Positions 1 to 8,941 of a stretch of DNA of 64,000 nt are shown here, one piece after another. The stretch spans positions 186,001 to 250,000 of the forward strand of contig RECC01000036.1 of NCBI GenBank assembly GCA_007692455.1, in the 5' to 3' direction. The translations under genes and the position numbers were made by a program. The notes below the pieces were generated by a model, which saw only the letters and a program-made list of their open reading frames with translations, ran no database searches and was not told the origin of the DNA. Position 1 is the first letter of the stretch, and the number at the start of each line of letters is the position of its first letter. The DNA is from Alkalibacterium sp. (GTDB lineage Bacteria > Bacillota > Bacilli > Lactobacillales > Carnobacteriaceae_A).

Positions 1-1614
1 GCAGAATCAGATATTGAATTGACTGTAGCTGGAACCAAGGAAGCTATAAACATGGTTGAGAGTGGGGCAGATCAAGTCTCTGAAGAAGACATGCTTGAAG
101 CCCTTCTTTTCGGACACGAAGCCATTAAGGAATTGTGTGCTTTCCAGGAAGAAATCGTTAAAGCTGTTGGCCAGGAAAAAATGGAAGTCACTCTTCTGTT
201 GCCTGAAGAAGAATTGAAAAATGAAATTGTATCTAAATATAATGATCAGATGAAAGAAGCGATTCAGACATTTGACAAACAGGAAAGAGCAGAAAAAACA
301 AGTGCACTCAAGCAGGCTATTACTGAAGCCTATGAAGATGAGCACCAGGATTCTCCAAACCTGAATGAAGTGTTAAAAGACGTGAAGTCTATTTTAGACG
401 GCATGGAGAAAGACGAAGTTCGTCGATTAATTACAGAAGAAAACACCCGACCTGATGGCCGTAAAGTGGATGAAATCCGTTCGCTGGATTCTGAAGTAGG
501 TTTACTGCCGCGCGTGCATGGCTCCGGATTGTTCACTCGAGGACAGACCCAGGCTATGACGGTGGCTACTTTAGGCCCATTGAATGAACATCAGATTATC
601 GATGGATTGGGCAGCGAAGACAGCAAACGATTTATCCATCACTACAATTTTCCGCAGTTTTCAGTCGGTGAAACAGGTCCTGTCAGAGGTCCTGGGCGCC
701 GCGAGATTGGTCACGGAGCATTGGGTGAACGTGCATTGTCTTATATTATTCCGGATGAAGAGACATTCCCTTACACTATAAGACTTGTATCTGAAGTATT
801 AGAATCTAACGGTTCTTCTTCACAGGCCAGCATTTCTGCCGGTTCTTTAGCATTGATGGACGCCGGTGTGCCAATTAAAGCTCCTGTTGGTGGTATTGCA
901 ATGGGTCTGGTTATGGAGGGAGACAATTATACAGTTCTAACTGATATTCAGGGCCTTGAAGATCACCTTGGCGATATGGACTTTAAAGTTGCAGGAACAC
1001 GTGAAGGGATTACTGCTCTTCAAATGGATATTAAGATTGAAGGTATCACGAGAGAAATTCTGGAGGAAGCTTTAGTTCAGGCTAAGCAAGCCCGTCTGGA
1101 AATCATTGATAATCTTCAAGGCGCACTTAGCGAGCCGCGCAAGGAATTAAGCAAGTATGCTCCTAAAATCGAATCCATTAAAATCAAGCCTGACCAGATT
1201 AAAGTGGTTATCGGTAAAGGTGGAGAAACGATTAACAGCATCATAGACGAAACAAACGTCAAAATTGATATTGATGAAGAAGGAAATGTATCAATTTACG
1301 GACAGGATGCTGAAGCTATCAAGCGAGCAATTGAAATTATTGAAGAACTGACTGAAGAAGTTGAAATCGGCAAAGTCTATACAGGTACCATTAAGCGTAT
1401 AGAAAAATTCGGTGCGTTTGTTGAAATCATCAAAGGTACAGATGGTTTGGTTCACGTATCTGAATTATCTGACAAATACATTAAAGATGTAGCCAAAGAA
1501 TTTTCTGTTGGAGATACTCTGGATGTAAAAGTTACTGAAATTGACGACAGAGGACGCGTAAACTTGTCCCGAAAAGCCGTTTTAAACGGTAATGATAATT
1601 CCGAACAGGAATAA
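1..1614 (+). CDS. pnp: Polynucleotide phosphorylase (PNPase), C-terminal part
   Basis: PNPase degrades RNA phosphorolytically from the 3' end in the cytoplasm, releasing nucleoside diphosphates. The frame is open from base 1, so the gene starts outside the window and only its last 537 codons are present. The second RNase PH-like core is complete, with the RPDGR motif near base 450 and the [11 protein letters not shown] and [23 protein letters not shown] regions. A KH domain follows (IGKGG near base 1210), then an S1 domain ([19 protein letters not shown]) ending in an acidic tail. It ends at a strong hairpin shared with the convergent birA. The family call is certain; the 5' end and promoter cannot be seen. 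Confidence 0.97.
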   Translation, partial: AESDIELTVAGTKEAINMVESGADQVSEEDMLEALLFGHEAIKELCAFQEEIVKAVGQEKMEVTLLLPEEELKNEIVSKYNDQMKEAIQTFDKQERAEKTSALKQAITEAYEDEHQDSPNLNEVLKDVKSILDGMEKDEVRRLITEENTRPDGRKVDEIRSLDSEVGLLPRVHGSGLFTRGQTQAMTVATLGPLNEHQIIDGLGSEDSKRFIHHYNFPQFSVGETGPVRGPGRREIGHGALGERALSYIIPDEETFPYTIRLVSEVLESNGSSSQASISAGSLALMDAGVPIKAPVGGIAMGLVMEGDNYTVLTDIQGLEDHLGDMDFKVAGTREGITALQMDIKIEGITREILEEALVQAKQARLEIIDNLQGALSEPRKELSKYAPKIESIKIKPDQIKVVIGKGGETINSIIDETNVKIDIDEEGNVSIYGQDAEAIKRAIEIIEELTEEVEIGKVYTGTIKRIEKFGAFVEIIKGTDGLVHVSELSDKYIKDVAKEFSVGDTLDVKVTEIDDRGRVNLSRKAVLNGNDNSEQE

Positions 1615-1624
1615 TAAATAAATA

Positions 1625-1669
1625 GAAACCCCCTTAGTTCCGGCAACCGGCGCTAAGGGGGTTTCAGTT
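1625..1669. terminator. Bidirectional terminator between pnp and birA
   Basis: A perfect 13-bp stem (1625-1637 with 1653-1665) encloses a loop that itself contains CCGG/CCGG. A T-rich run follows on the + strand. The two flanking genes converge on it (pnp ends 1614, birA ends 1675), so it probably stops both transcripts. Confidence 0.9.
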
Positions 1670-1674
1670 TTTGT

Positions 1675-2655
1675 TTAAATATATGAGCTTAGTCCTCGTA
1701 TAGAAAAATCAAGGGTTCTCAAAGGAGTCAAGCTTTCATCATCAGTGTATTGCACAATAAGTTCGCCCAAAGAATTGATGTCTCTGACATGAGCCAGCCT
1801 GGCGCTTTCACCAGTTCGGACAATAATTTCCTTCCCAATCAAAACCGACGCTTTCTTGCATAAAGTGATAAAGTCTGAACTGTCATTAGTCAGTTGCCAC
1901 TCTCTGTAAAACACTTCAAAAGACCGGATAAACTCAGTGACAATCTGGTTCGGATCAATGTGCATACCCGTTTCAATGAGCAAAGAGGTAGCCTTCTCAG
2001 CGAGGCTGCTGCTTATATCGTTTTTGGATAGGGAGGTATTAATACCCACACCAACCACTATGCCTTCTAATTGGCTACCGTTAAAAGAGGTTTCAGTTAA
2101 GATACCTGCTATCTTCTTGTTCCCTACTATGATATCGTTAGGCCATTTTATTTCGGCTGAAACATAAGGCTTTAATGCCTGTACGAGCGCTGCAGCGGTA
2201 AGTTGGGTAAACAAAACTGCCTGTTCACCTGATATTACAGGTTTTAGAATTAATGAGAGCGTTACTGCAGAACCAATGGGCGACTGCCATTCGCGTCCTA
2301 ATCGCCCTTTTCCCTTATACTGATAGTCAGTTAAAAGAACAGTCCGGTCTGAAAACTCAGAAATATCAGTCAGTGCTTTTGAATTAGTTGACGGAATACG
2401 GGGGAAAAACAAGGAAGAATAGGGTAGCCTCCATTCTGAGAGCAGCGATTGTATTTTAGACTGACTAATCATAGGAACGGTTAATGTAACAGTATTATTA
2501 GAAAAGTTCAGAGGATAGTGCAAGTCGACCAGTTCCTGAAGAAGCCCAATGATTTCTCCTTTGGAAAGTAAGAGTTTTTCTGCATAATAATCGATTGAGT
2601 GTTGGTGTGGATAATTCATTTTAATCAGTTCGAATAGTTTGTTTTGAGATGACAT
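1675..2655 (-). CDS. birA: Biotin--[acetyl-CoA carboxylase] ligase / biotin repressor
   Basis: BirA activates biotin to biotinyl-AMP and attaches it to the biotin carboxyl carrier protein; long forms also bind DNA as a repressor. The 326-aa protein has an N-terminal helix-turn-helix-like region (residues 1-65), then the catalytic core with the biotin-binding KGRLGREWQSP motif, KWPNDI and the KIAGIL motif, and a small C-terminal SH3-like domain. The long form suggests it keeps the regulatory domain. I chose the ATG at 2655 because GGAGG lies five bases before it; an in-frame TTG 12 bases upstream would overlap that ribosome binding site. It is transcribed divergently from rnjB through a shared symmetric promoter. 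Confidence 0.95.
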   Translation of the reverse strand: MSSQNKLFELIKMNYPHQHSIDYYAEKLLLSKGEIIGLLQELVDLHYPLNFSNNTVTLTVPMISQSKIQSLLSEWRLPYSSLFFPRIPSTNSKALTDISEFSDRTVLLTDYQYKGKGRLGREWQSPIGSAVTLSLILKPVISGEQAVLFTQLTAAALVQALKPYVSAEIKWPNDIIVGNKKIAGILTETSFNGSQLEGIVVGVGINTSLSKNDISSSLAEKATSLLIETGMHIDPNQIVTEFIRSFEVFYREWQLTNDSSDFITLCKKASVLIGKEIIVRTGESARLAHVRDINSLGELIVQYTDDESLTPLRTLDFSIRGLSSYI

Positions 2656-2689
2656 AGTAACCTCCAATTGTTTAAATACAGCTAGGGTC

Positions 2690-2733
2690 AGTATACCGGA
2701 TAAGTAGGCATTTGCCTATATCTGTGCTATACT
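2690..2733. promoter_or_regulatory. Symmetric divergent promoter of birA and rnjB
   Basis: A perfect palindrome TAGGCA-TT-TGCCTA (2705-2718) sits at the centre. On the + strand TAGGCA is 17 bases before TATACT (2728-2733). On the - strand the other arm reads TAGGCA and is 17 bases before TATACT (2695-2690). Both promoters thus have ideal spacing, identical -10 boxes and overlapping -35 regions, so they should exclude each other, or share a dimeric regulator bound to the palindrome. Seen in sequence; function inferred. Confidence 0.7.
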
Positions 2734-2825
2734 AAATGAAGTAAACTAATGAACGGGCAGTTACATAGGTGAAAAATACTATAAATAAAATGCTTTGTAA
2801 AAGCGTATTAGAGGTGGAAAAAATA

Positions 2826-4508
2826 GTGAGTAATATTAGAATTATTCCTCTTGGAGGAGTAAGAGAGAACGGAAAGAACTTGTATGTAGTTGAATCTGGA
2901 GAGGATATTTTTGTCCTGGATTGCGGACTGATTTATCCCGAGGATGAACTGTTTGGAATCGATGCAGTTATACCAGATTTCACATACTTGGAAGAAAATA
3001 AAGACAGAATAGCCGGTGTGTTTCTTACACACGGACACGAAGATGCAATTGGTGCATTGCCGTACTTTTTAGATACATTTCAGGTGCCTGTATTTGGTTC
3101 AGAATTAACCATAGCATTGGCCAAGCTTTTTGTAGAGAAATCAAGTTTCAATCCATCATTTGAGGACTTTCATGTGATTGACGAGCATACTGAAATTGAT
3201 TTCAATGGAACAACTGTCAAGTTTTTCCGCACAACTCATACTATACCTGATTCCATGGGTATAGCCGTGCACACACCTGAAGGTAATATTGTGTACACAG
3301 GTAACTTCAAGTTTGATCAGAGTGCCCAGGACATGTACCATACGGATTTGTCTCAGCTGGCAGATTTGGGTAAAGAAGGTGTTCTGGCTGTTTTAAGTGA
3401 CTCTGGGGAAGCCGAAAGTCAAGTCGAGAATGTATCGGAAAAGAAAGTTCAGGAAGAAGTTCTTGATATTTTTCAGGAAACAAGCAGCCGTATCATTGTA
3501 GCTGCAGTAGCCAGTAATATCTTAAGAATTCAGCAGGTTTTGAATGCTGCTCATCGTTCAGGCAGAAAGGTCTTTATCACAGGTAAAAACCTGGAAGATA
3601 TTTTGACCATTGCAATGGAGTTGGACAAGCTGACACTACCGGATGATGATCTGATTGTTCCAGTAGACACAATAAATAAATATGACGATGATGAGATTCT
3701 TATTTTAGAAACAGGTTCAGCTGGTGAGCCGATTAAGACTTTGAACAGAATGGCCACTCAAAATCATGATCAAGTTAATATAAAAGATGGGGATCTTGTA
3801 TTCATTGCAACAAGCCCTTCTACTGCAATGGAAGTTATGGTAGCAGAAACAGAGAATTTGATTTATAGAGCCGGAGCATCAGTTGTTAAATTATCAAGCA
3901 ATGTAAAAGCTTCAGGGCATGCAACGCCTAACGACCTGCAGCTGTTGATTAACCTGCTGAAACCGACTTATTTCATCCCAATTCAAGGAGAGTATCGTAT
4001 GCTGGCCGCTCATGCTGGTCTAGCTAATGAAACCGGCATTCCGTATCCGAATATCTTCATTTTAAGTAACGGTGATGTAGTCAGTTATTCTAAAGGAAAA
4101 ATGACCCAGAGTGGACAGGTACCTGCTGATAACACGCTAATTGACGGCATAGGCATCGGAGATATTGGAAATATAGTCTTGAGAGACAGAAGACTTCTTT
4201 CAGAAGATGGTATTTTCGTAGCTGTTGTAACGATTGATAGAAAGAAACAGAAAATTGTTTCCGATCCGCACATAGTTACTAGAGGTTTTGTCTTTGTAAA
4301 AGAGAGTCAGGACTTGATTAATGAGTCAACCGATATTGTCAGAAATATAGTCAAGAAGAACTTGAAGCATAATGACTTTGACTGGGGCTCCATCAAACAG
4401 GACATTCGTGAAGGACTGAATACTCATTTATTCAGAAAAACGAAAAGAAGACCGATTATTCTGCCAGTTATTATGGAAGTTAATCAAAACCGACGTTTTA
4501 AAAAATAA
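2826..4508 (+). CDS. rnjB: Ribonuclease J2 (RNase J family, degenerate metal site)
   Basis: RNase J enzymes are metallo-beta-lactamase/beta-CASP ribonucleases that process and decay mRNA; J2 usually works bound to J1. I chose GTG 2826 (560 aa) because GAGGTGG lies eight bases before it and the length matches the family; an in-frame GTG at 2769 has no good ribosome binding site. The metal motif reads HGHEDAIG (H69, H71, D73, with Ala at 74 where J1 has His), and the later motif GNFKFD has Asn160 where J1 has Asp. H138 and the C-terminal SGH are present. These losses, and the closer resemblance to J2 than J1, support a largely structural or weakly active J2. J1 is not in the window. Confidence 0.88.
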   Translation: MSNIRIIPLGGVRENGKNLYVVESGEDIFVLDCGLIYPEDELFGIDAVIPDFTYLEENKDRIAGVFLTHGHEDAIGALPYFLDTFQVPVFGSELTIALAKLFVEKSSFNPSFEDFHVIDEHTEIDFNGTTVKFFRTTHTIPDSMGIAVHTPEGNIVYTGNFKFDQSAQDMYHTDLSQLADLGKEGVLAVLSDSGEAESQVENVSEKKVQEEVLDIFQETSSRIIVAAVASNILRIQQVLNAAHRSGRKVFITGKNLEDILTIAMELDKLTLPDDDLIVPVDTINKYDDDEILILETGSAGEPIKTLNRMATQNHDQVNIKDGDLVFIATSPSTAMEVMVAETENLIYRAGASVVKLSSNVKASGHATPNDLQLLINLLKPTYFIPIQGEYRMLAAHAGLANETGIPYPNIFILSNGDVVSYSKGKMTQSGQVPADNTLIDGIGIGDIGNIVLRDRRLLSEDGIFVAVVTIDRKKQKIVSDPHIVTRGFVFVKESQDLINESTDIVRNIVKKNLKHNDFDWGSIKQDIREGLNTHLFRKTKRRPIILPVIMEVNQNRRFKK

Positions 4509-4538
4509 TTTAATATGGTAGTATAACTATCAGATACT

Positions 4539-4628
4539 GTACTAGGGGAGTCAATGTAATTGGCTGAGAGTGAACTTAAAGTTCAGACCCTTTGAACCTG
4601 TACGTTCATACGTGCGTAGGAAGAGTAC
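4539..4628 (+). ncRNA. TPP riboswitch (THI box)
   Basis: The conserved THI-box blocks are present in order: GGGGAGTC near 4545, GGCTGAGAG at 4562-4570, and GACCCTTTGAACCTG at 4586-4600. The closing P1 stem pairs GTACT (4539-4543) with AGTAC (4624-4628). It begins about 30 bases after rnjB and lies upstream of thiT, whose product imports thiamine, so TPP is expected to turn thiT off. Confidence 0.95.
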
Positions 4629-4685
4629 TTAACTTAAGACTAATGCAGCATGAAATCTTTGCATGCTCTCAGTGTGTCTTGTTGT

Positions 4686-4726
4686 CTCCTCCCTAGTTCA
4701 GTAAAAACTAGAGGAGGAGTTTTTTT
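4686..4726 (+). terminator. Riboswitch expression platform: terminator that also buries the thiT ribosome binding site
   Basis: The arms CTCCTCC-CTAGTT (4686-4698) and AACTAG-A-GGAGGAG (4706-4719) form a 13-bp stem with one bulged A, followed by seven T (4720-4726) directly against the thiT ATG at 4727. The GGAGG of the 3' arm is the only ribosome binding site for thiT. The same hairpin can therefore stop transcription and, in read-through RNA, block translation. Confidence 0.85.
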
Positions 4727-5293
4727 ATGCAGAACAAGAAGTTGAGAATTTATCTGGAAGGGACGCTCTTTGCTGCACTGGCAATGGTACTCTCCTGGAT
4801 TCCATCAGGGATAGGCTCATCCTACAGCGTATCGCTCGGTATGATTCCATTAACATTTTATGCAATTAGAAGAGGGTTGGGACCGGGAGTCTTTGCCGGA
4901 TTCCTTTGGGGATCGCTGCATTTTGTCACCGGTTCAGTATATATGCTGAATGTCTATCAAGTTATTATTGAGTACACGATTACGTATGCGAGTATTGGTT
5001 TAGCTGGATTTTATTCGAAAGAAATTATTACCGGTATTCAGTTTAATGCAAGAAAAAAAGTGACTATCTATTTGATTCTTGCAGTTTTTGCCGGAGCTTT
5101 GGGAAGGTATTTCTGGCATTTTATTGCCGGCTGGATATTCTGGGGGGACTATGCACTTTGGGGATTCAATGCCTTTGCTTTTTCACTTGTGATGAATGGC
5201 TTAAGCATGATTTCAACAGCATTTGTAACGGCAGTTGTGCTTCTCATGCTTTACAAACGGTCTCCACTTCTATTTATTCCTAAAACTAAATAA
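4727..5293 (+). CDS. thiT: Thiamine transporter S component, ECF type
   Basis: ThiT (YuaJ family) is the membrane substrate-binding component that captures thiamine and works with the shared ECF energy module, which is encoded elsewhere. The 188-aa protein begins with the family-typical sequence MQNKKLRIYLEG and is strongly hydrophobic, with about six membrane segments. The motif SVSLGMIPLTFYAIRRG and the stretch AGFLWGSLHFVTGSVYMLNVYQ belong to the thiamine-binding region. It is controlled by the TPP riboswitch directly upstream. It forms a short transcription unit; the following cls genes are on the same strand after an 86-base gap with no clear terminator. Confidence 0.95.
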   Translation: MQNKKLRIYLEGTLFAALAMVLSWIPSGIGSSYSVSLGMIPLTFYAIRRGLGPGVFAGFLWGSLHFVTGSVYMLNVYQVIIEYTITYASIGLAGFYSKEIITGIQFNARKKVTIYLILAVFAGALGRYFWHFIAGWIFWGDYALWGFNAFAFSLVMNGLSMISTAFVTAVVLLMLYKRSPLLFIPKTK

Positions 5294-5379
5294 CTGTTTC
5301 AGTCAAACTTAGTGGACAGATTGGCAAAAGCTAATGTAAACTTAAAGAAATAATCCTCGATGGAGTAAGGAAGATAGTC

Positions 5380-6834
5380 ATGTCAATTGTAAGTTCACTA
5401 TTTTGGGGGTTTATTTTCTTAAACTCGGCATTAGCTGTTTTTACAGTATTTAAAGAAAAAGAAAGAGACATAGCAGCTATCTGGGCCTGGCTGCTGGTTA
5501 TCATTCTGTTGCCGGGTTTCGGTTTCATCATTTATCTATTTTTGGGAAGAAAAATATCACGCGAGTCAATATTTGATCTGCAAAGTCAGGAAAAAATTGG
5601 AATGCCTCAATTAGTCGAGTCCCAGAAGAAGCTGATTGAATCAGAGAATCTTGATGTACCTGAGTCAGCTTATCAGGACAAGACATTTGAAATGGTCCGC
5701 TTGTTTCTGGAAAGTAACGAAGCTGTCCTGACTAAAGGCAATAAAGTGGAAATTATTTCTGATGGGACAGAAAAATTCGAGAGACTCATTGAAGATATCA
5801 ATAAAGCTCAACATCATGTTCATGTCACATATTATATCTTTAGAGGTGATGAAATTGGACTACGACTGCTTAATGCACTTGAGGAAAAAGCGAAGCAGGG
5901 TGTTGAAGTCAAAGTCCTTTATGATCCGGTTGGAGCCAGGGTACTGGGCAAACATTTCTTTGATCGCTTAAGATCATGCGGGGGAGACGCAGAACCGTTC
6001 ATTGGCTCACGTTTTTTCCTGATAAACCTTAGACTTAATTATAGGAATCACCGAAAAATAGTCGTTATTGATGGTGAAGTGGGTTATACAGGTGGGTTTA
6101 ACGTTGGAGATGACTATCTGGGCTTGTATGAAGACATGGGCTACTGGAGAGACACTCACCTGAGGATTGAAGGAAACGGGGTTCTTTCCCTGCAGACACG
6201 CTTCTTGATGGACTGGAACGCTTCTGCCAAAGACAGAACTGTGGACTACAAAGAAGCCTATTTCCCTTTCTCTTCTTTGAAAGGATCTACTGATATGCAG
6301 ATAGTTTCCAGCGGACCGGATGATGAAGTACATGCCATTAAGAAAGGTTTTATTAAAATGATTAGTATGGCTAAAGAATCTGTCTACATTCAGACGCCTT
6401 ACTTTATTCCTGACGAAGCCTTAATGGAAACAATTAAAGTAGCTATTTTATCCGGTATTGACGTCAAAGTTATGATTCCCAATAAACCGGATCACCCCTT
6501 TATTTACCGGGCGACACTCAGCTATGCTGAAGAACTGATCAGCAGTGGAGCGGAGGTCTATATTTATGACAATGGGTTTCTTCATTCAAAAACTATCGTT
6601 ATAGACGGAGAGATTGTCTCTATTGGGACAGCTAATTTTGATATCCGAAGTTTCCGACTGAATTTTGAAGTCAATGCCTTTATTTATGATCGTTATTTAG
6701 CAAAAAAACAAGTGGAATTATTTAGGAAAGATATAGTTGATTCTTACTTACTGACAAAAGAAATGATTGCTGATTATTCTAAGTGGGAAATATTCAAGCA
6801 GCAGTTCAGCAGACTCTTTTCTCCAATTTTATAA
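5380..6834 (+). CDS. cls: Cardiolipin synthase, copy 1
   Basis: Cls joins two phosphatidylglycerols into cardiolipin and glycerol at the membrane. The 484-aa protein has two N-terminal membrane segments (about residues 4-24 and 34-55) and two phospholipase D active sites. HKD1 is H224, K226, D231 in NHRKIVVID; HKD2 starts at H402 in LHSKTIVID, followed by SIGTANFDIRSF. Length and domain order match Firmicute ClsA-type enzymes. It is followed by a closely similar 484-aa paralogue (7035-8489), so the pair looks like a tandem duplication. Cardiolipin often rises under salt stress, which fits the osmolyte operon nearby; that link is inference. Confidence 0.96.
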   Translation: MSIVSSLFWGFIFLNSALAVFTVFKEKERDIAAIWAWLLVIILLPGFGFIIYLFLGRKISRESIFDLQSQEKIGMPQLVESQKKLIESENLDVPESAYQDKTFEMVRLFLESNEAVLTKGNKVEIISDGTEKFERLIEDINKAQHHVHVTYYIFRGDEIGLRLLNALEEKAKQGVEVKVLYDPVGARVLGKHFFDRLRSCGGDAEPFIGSRFFLINLRLNYRNHRKIVVIDGEVGYTGGFNVGDDYLGLYEDMGYWRDTHLRIEGNGVLSLQTRFLMDWNASAKDRTVDYKEAYFPFSSLKGSTDMQIVSSGPDDEVHAIKKGFIKMISMAKESVYIQTPYFIPDEALMETIKVAILSGIDVKVMIPNKPDHPFIYRATLSYAEELISSGAEVYIYDNGFLHSKTIVIDGEIVSIGTANFDIRSFRLNFEVNAFIYDRYLAKKQVELFRKDIVDSYLLTKEMIADYSKWEIFKQQFSRLFSPIL

Positions 6835-6851
6835 GAGAATTATAGTATAAA

Positions 6852-6922
6852 TGACTCGATAGGTGGACGACAAGGTGCAGATGCGTCTAAGGTCGTTCAC
6901 CTAAAATTATTTAATAGAGTCA
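6852..6922 (+). other. Nested inverted repeat in the cls1-cls2 gap
   Basis: TGACTC (6852-6857) pairs with GAGTCA (6917-6922), enclosing an 11-bp stem AGGTGGACGAC (6861-6871) with GTCGTTCACCT (6892-6902; one G-U pair). No T-run follows, so it is not a standard terminator. It may be a structured leader of the second cls gene or a processing site. Function unknown. Confidence 0.5.
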
Positions 6923-6972
6923 ATGTTAACACTTAGCGTGTCCGGGTTGTTCATCAAGAAGATTTGAATAGT

Positions 6973-7008
6973 ACAGTGGGCAGTAATTCCTCTTTTGCTG
7001 TGAACTGT
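6973..7008 (+). other. Second hairpin upstream of cls copy 2
   Basis: ACAGT (6973-6977) pairs with ACTGT (7004-7008), and inside it CAGTAA (6981-6986) pairs with TTGCTG (6995-7000), leaving a small internal loop. It ends 18 bases before the AAAGGAGA ribosome binding site of the 7035 gene, so it may form part of a regulatory leader. No known family was recognised. Confidence 0.4.
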
Positions 7009-7034
7009 AATGACTGACTATAAAGGAGAAGACC

Positions 7035-8489
7035 ATGAGAATAGTGACTGCTATCGCTATCGCAATCATAATACTTAATACAGCACTAGCTTATTACATA
7101 GTTTTTAATGAAGAAAGACGAGACATAGCTTCTATCTGGGCCTGGCTGCTTATCCTTATACTATTCCCGGGTATTGGGATTATTGCGTTTATGTTCCTAG
7201 GCAGAAAATTGTCACAAGTTTCTATTTTTGATCAGCAGATTCTGGAGGAAATTAGCTTGCCTCAACTTGTTGAGTCTCAAAAGAAACGGATTAAGTCAGA
7301 TGTTCTGTCAATTCCGGAGACTTTCCATCAAGGTAAACCGCATGAACTGATCAGTTTGCTCCTTGAAACCAACCATGCTCCGTTGACAGAAGGCAATGAT
7401 TTATCAATTATCGATGATGGTGAAGATAAATTTTATCAGCTGATTAGTGATATTAGAAAAGCGCAAGATCATATTCATATGATCTATTTCATTTTTCGGA
7501 TGGACGATGCCGGCCTTAAGGTCTTGAGTGCCCTTGAAGAAAGGGCTGCCCACGGTGTAAAGGTTAAGATTTTATATGAACCTGCCGGTGCGAGAGCTAT
7601 GAGTAAAGGTTTTTTTGATCGTCTACAGGAACTGGGAGGTGTGGCTAAACCCTTTTTCGGACCTGGTATAATCCCAGTCAACCTGCGGACCAATTTTAGA
7701 ATGCATCGGAAAATTGCTGTTCTGGATGGGAAAGTCGGCTATACCGGCGGATTCAACATCGGTAACGACTATCTCGGGCTGTATGAAAATATGGGTTACT
7801 GGAGAGATACCCATTTGAGAATCGAAGGAGATGCTGTGAAAACCCTGCAGAGCCGATTTTTCATGGACTGGAATGCGGCGGTTAACGATCACTCACTCGT
7901 CTATTCTGAAAACTATTACCCGTATTGTCACGGAAACGGAAAAAGCCATGTACAGATTGTTTCCAGTGGTCCAGATGGTGATTCAGAAGCCATTAAAAAG
8001 GGTTTTATCAAAATGATCAGCATGGCAAAAAAATCAATTTACATCCAGACTCCTTACTTTATTCCAGATGAAGCACTGATGGAAACGATAAAAATCGCTA
8101 TAATGTCCGGAATCGATGTGAAAGTGATGATACCGAACAAGCCCGACCACCCATTAATCTATCGTGCTACCTTGAGTTTTGTCGCTGAGCTGATAGACTT
8201 GGGTGCCCAGGTCTTTGTATACGATAAAGGATTTCTTCATTCAAAAACAATAGTCATTGATGGTGAACTTTTATCAATCGGTACTGCTAATTTTGACATT
8301 AGAAGCTTTCGATTGAATTTTGAAGTTACTGCCTTTATTTACGATCAGCTGCTTGCGCAAAAACAGGTTCAACTTTTTAAAAAAGATTGCAAATCGTCAC
8401 ATATATTGACTAAAGAGATGATCCGCAGTATTGGGAAAAAGGAAAAAATGAGAAGGCAGATAAGCAGACTCTTTTCTCCGATATTATAA
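7035..8489 (+). CDS. cls: Cardiolipin synthase, copy 2
   Basis: A second 484-aa cardiolipin synthase, alignable with the upstream copy without gaps over the first 231 residues and ending in the same RQ/FSRLFSPIL-type tail. It keeps two N-terminal membrane segments, HKD1 (H224, K226, D231 in MHRKIAVLD) and HKD2 (LHSKTIVID, then SIGTANFDIRSF). AAAGGAGA precedes the ATG. The 200-base gap from copy 1 holds two hairpins, which suggests separate control of this copy. Two cls genes are common in Firmicutes (house-keeping and stress-induced), but adjacent copies of equal length point to a local duplication. Which copy is stress-induced cannot be told from sequence. Confidence 0.95.
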   Translation: MRIVTAIAIAIIILNTALAYYIVFNEERRDIASIWAWLLILILFPGIGIIAFMFLGRKLSQVSIFDQQILEEISLPQLVESQKKRIKSDVLSIPETFHQGKPHELISLLLETNHAPLTEGNDLSIIDDGEDKFYQLISDIRKAQDHIHMIYFIFRMDDAGLKVLSALEERAAHGVKVKILYEPAGARAMSKGFFDRLQELGGVAKPFFGPGIIPVNLRTNFRMHRKIAVLDGKVGYTGGFNIGNDYLGLYENMGYWRDTHLRIEGDAVKTLQSRFFMDWNAAVNDHSLVYSENYYPYCHGNGKSHVQIVSSGPDGDSEAIKKGFIKMISMAKKSIYIQTPYFIPDEALMETIKIAIMSGIDVKVMIPNKPDHPLIYRATLSFVAELIDLGAQVFVYDKGFLHSKTIVIDGELLSIGTANFDIRSFRLNFEVTAFIYDQLLAQKQVQLFKKDCKSSHILTKEMIRSIGKKEKMRRQISRLFSPIL

Positions 8490-8503
8490 CTATTAATAAA
8501 ATG

Positions 8504-8559
8504 ACTGCAGTATCGTTATTAGGACAGAGTTCTTCTGACATATGATATTGCAGTTTTTT
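8504..8559 (+). terminator. Terminator after cls copy 2
   Basis: ACTGCAGTATC (8504-8514) pairs with GATATTGCAGT (8544-8554; one G-U pair), with a small inner stem CAGAG/TTCTG, and is followed by six T. Confidence 0.7.
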
Positions 8560-8941
8560 GCATGGAATTAGCATGTAAACTTTTAAAAAATAATTATATA
8601 TGCAAAAAAATGTAAGCCTGTACATTGGCTCGGTGTAGCCTTTAATCGCCTTATTTCTAATCATTTGCAATTCAGTAATCTTTCTGTAATAATAATAGAG
8701 TACCTAGAATATTGTATCTTTATGTAGATGTAAATGCATATATTTGACCTAAGAAACTATATCGTGCAGGGGAGAATAAAGTTTATTTTTCCCTTGCGAA
8801 GAAAATAAACATTTGTGAATTAAGTCTGTATGGATGAGATTAGGTGAAGTAACCCTTTTATTATTTTCATACAGCTTTTTTGTGAGAAAGATCAAAACCT
8901 GTATCAAAACAAATTAAGATAACAGTAAAGGAGAAGAGAAT
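8560..8941 (+). promoter_or_regulatory. Long non-coding upstream region of the opuC operon
   Basis: This stretch of about 380 bases has no convincing gene. A possible promoter is TTGCAA, 16 bases, TAATAA near 8667-8694. Two hairpins follow: 8766-8797 (GCAGGGG.../...CCCTTGC) and 8826-8874 (CTGTATG/CATACAG) with a CTTTTTT run, which resembles a terminator 60 bases before opuCA. The layout suggests transcription attenuation of osmolyte uptake. I could not match it to a known riboswitch class. Confidence 0.4.

Noticed and set aside
7-345. A 112-codon open frame on the - strand with a Phe-rich translation
   Set aside because: Antisense to pnp; Phe-rich strings arise from Glu/Lys codons on the other strand.
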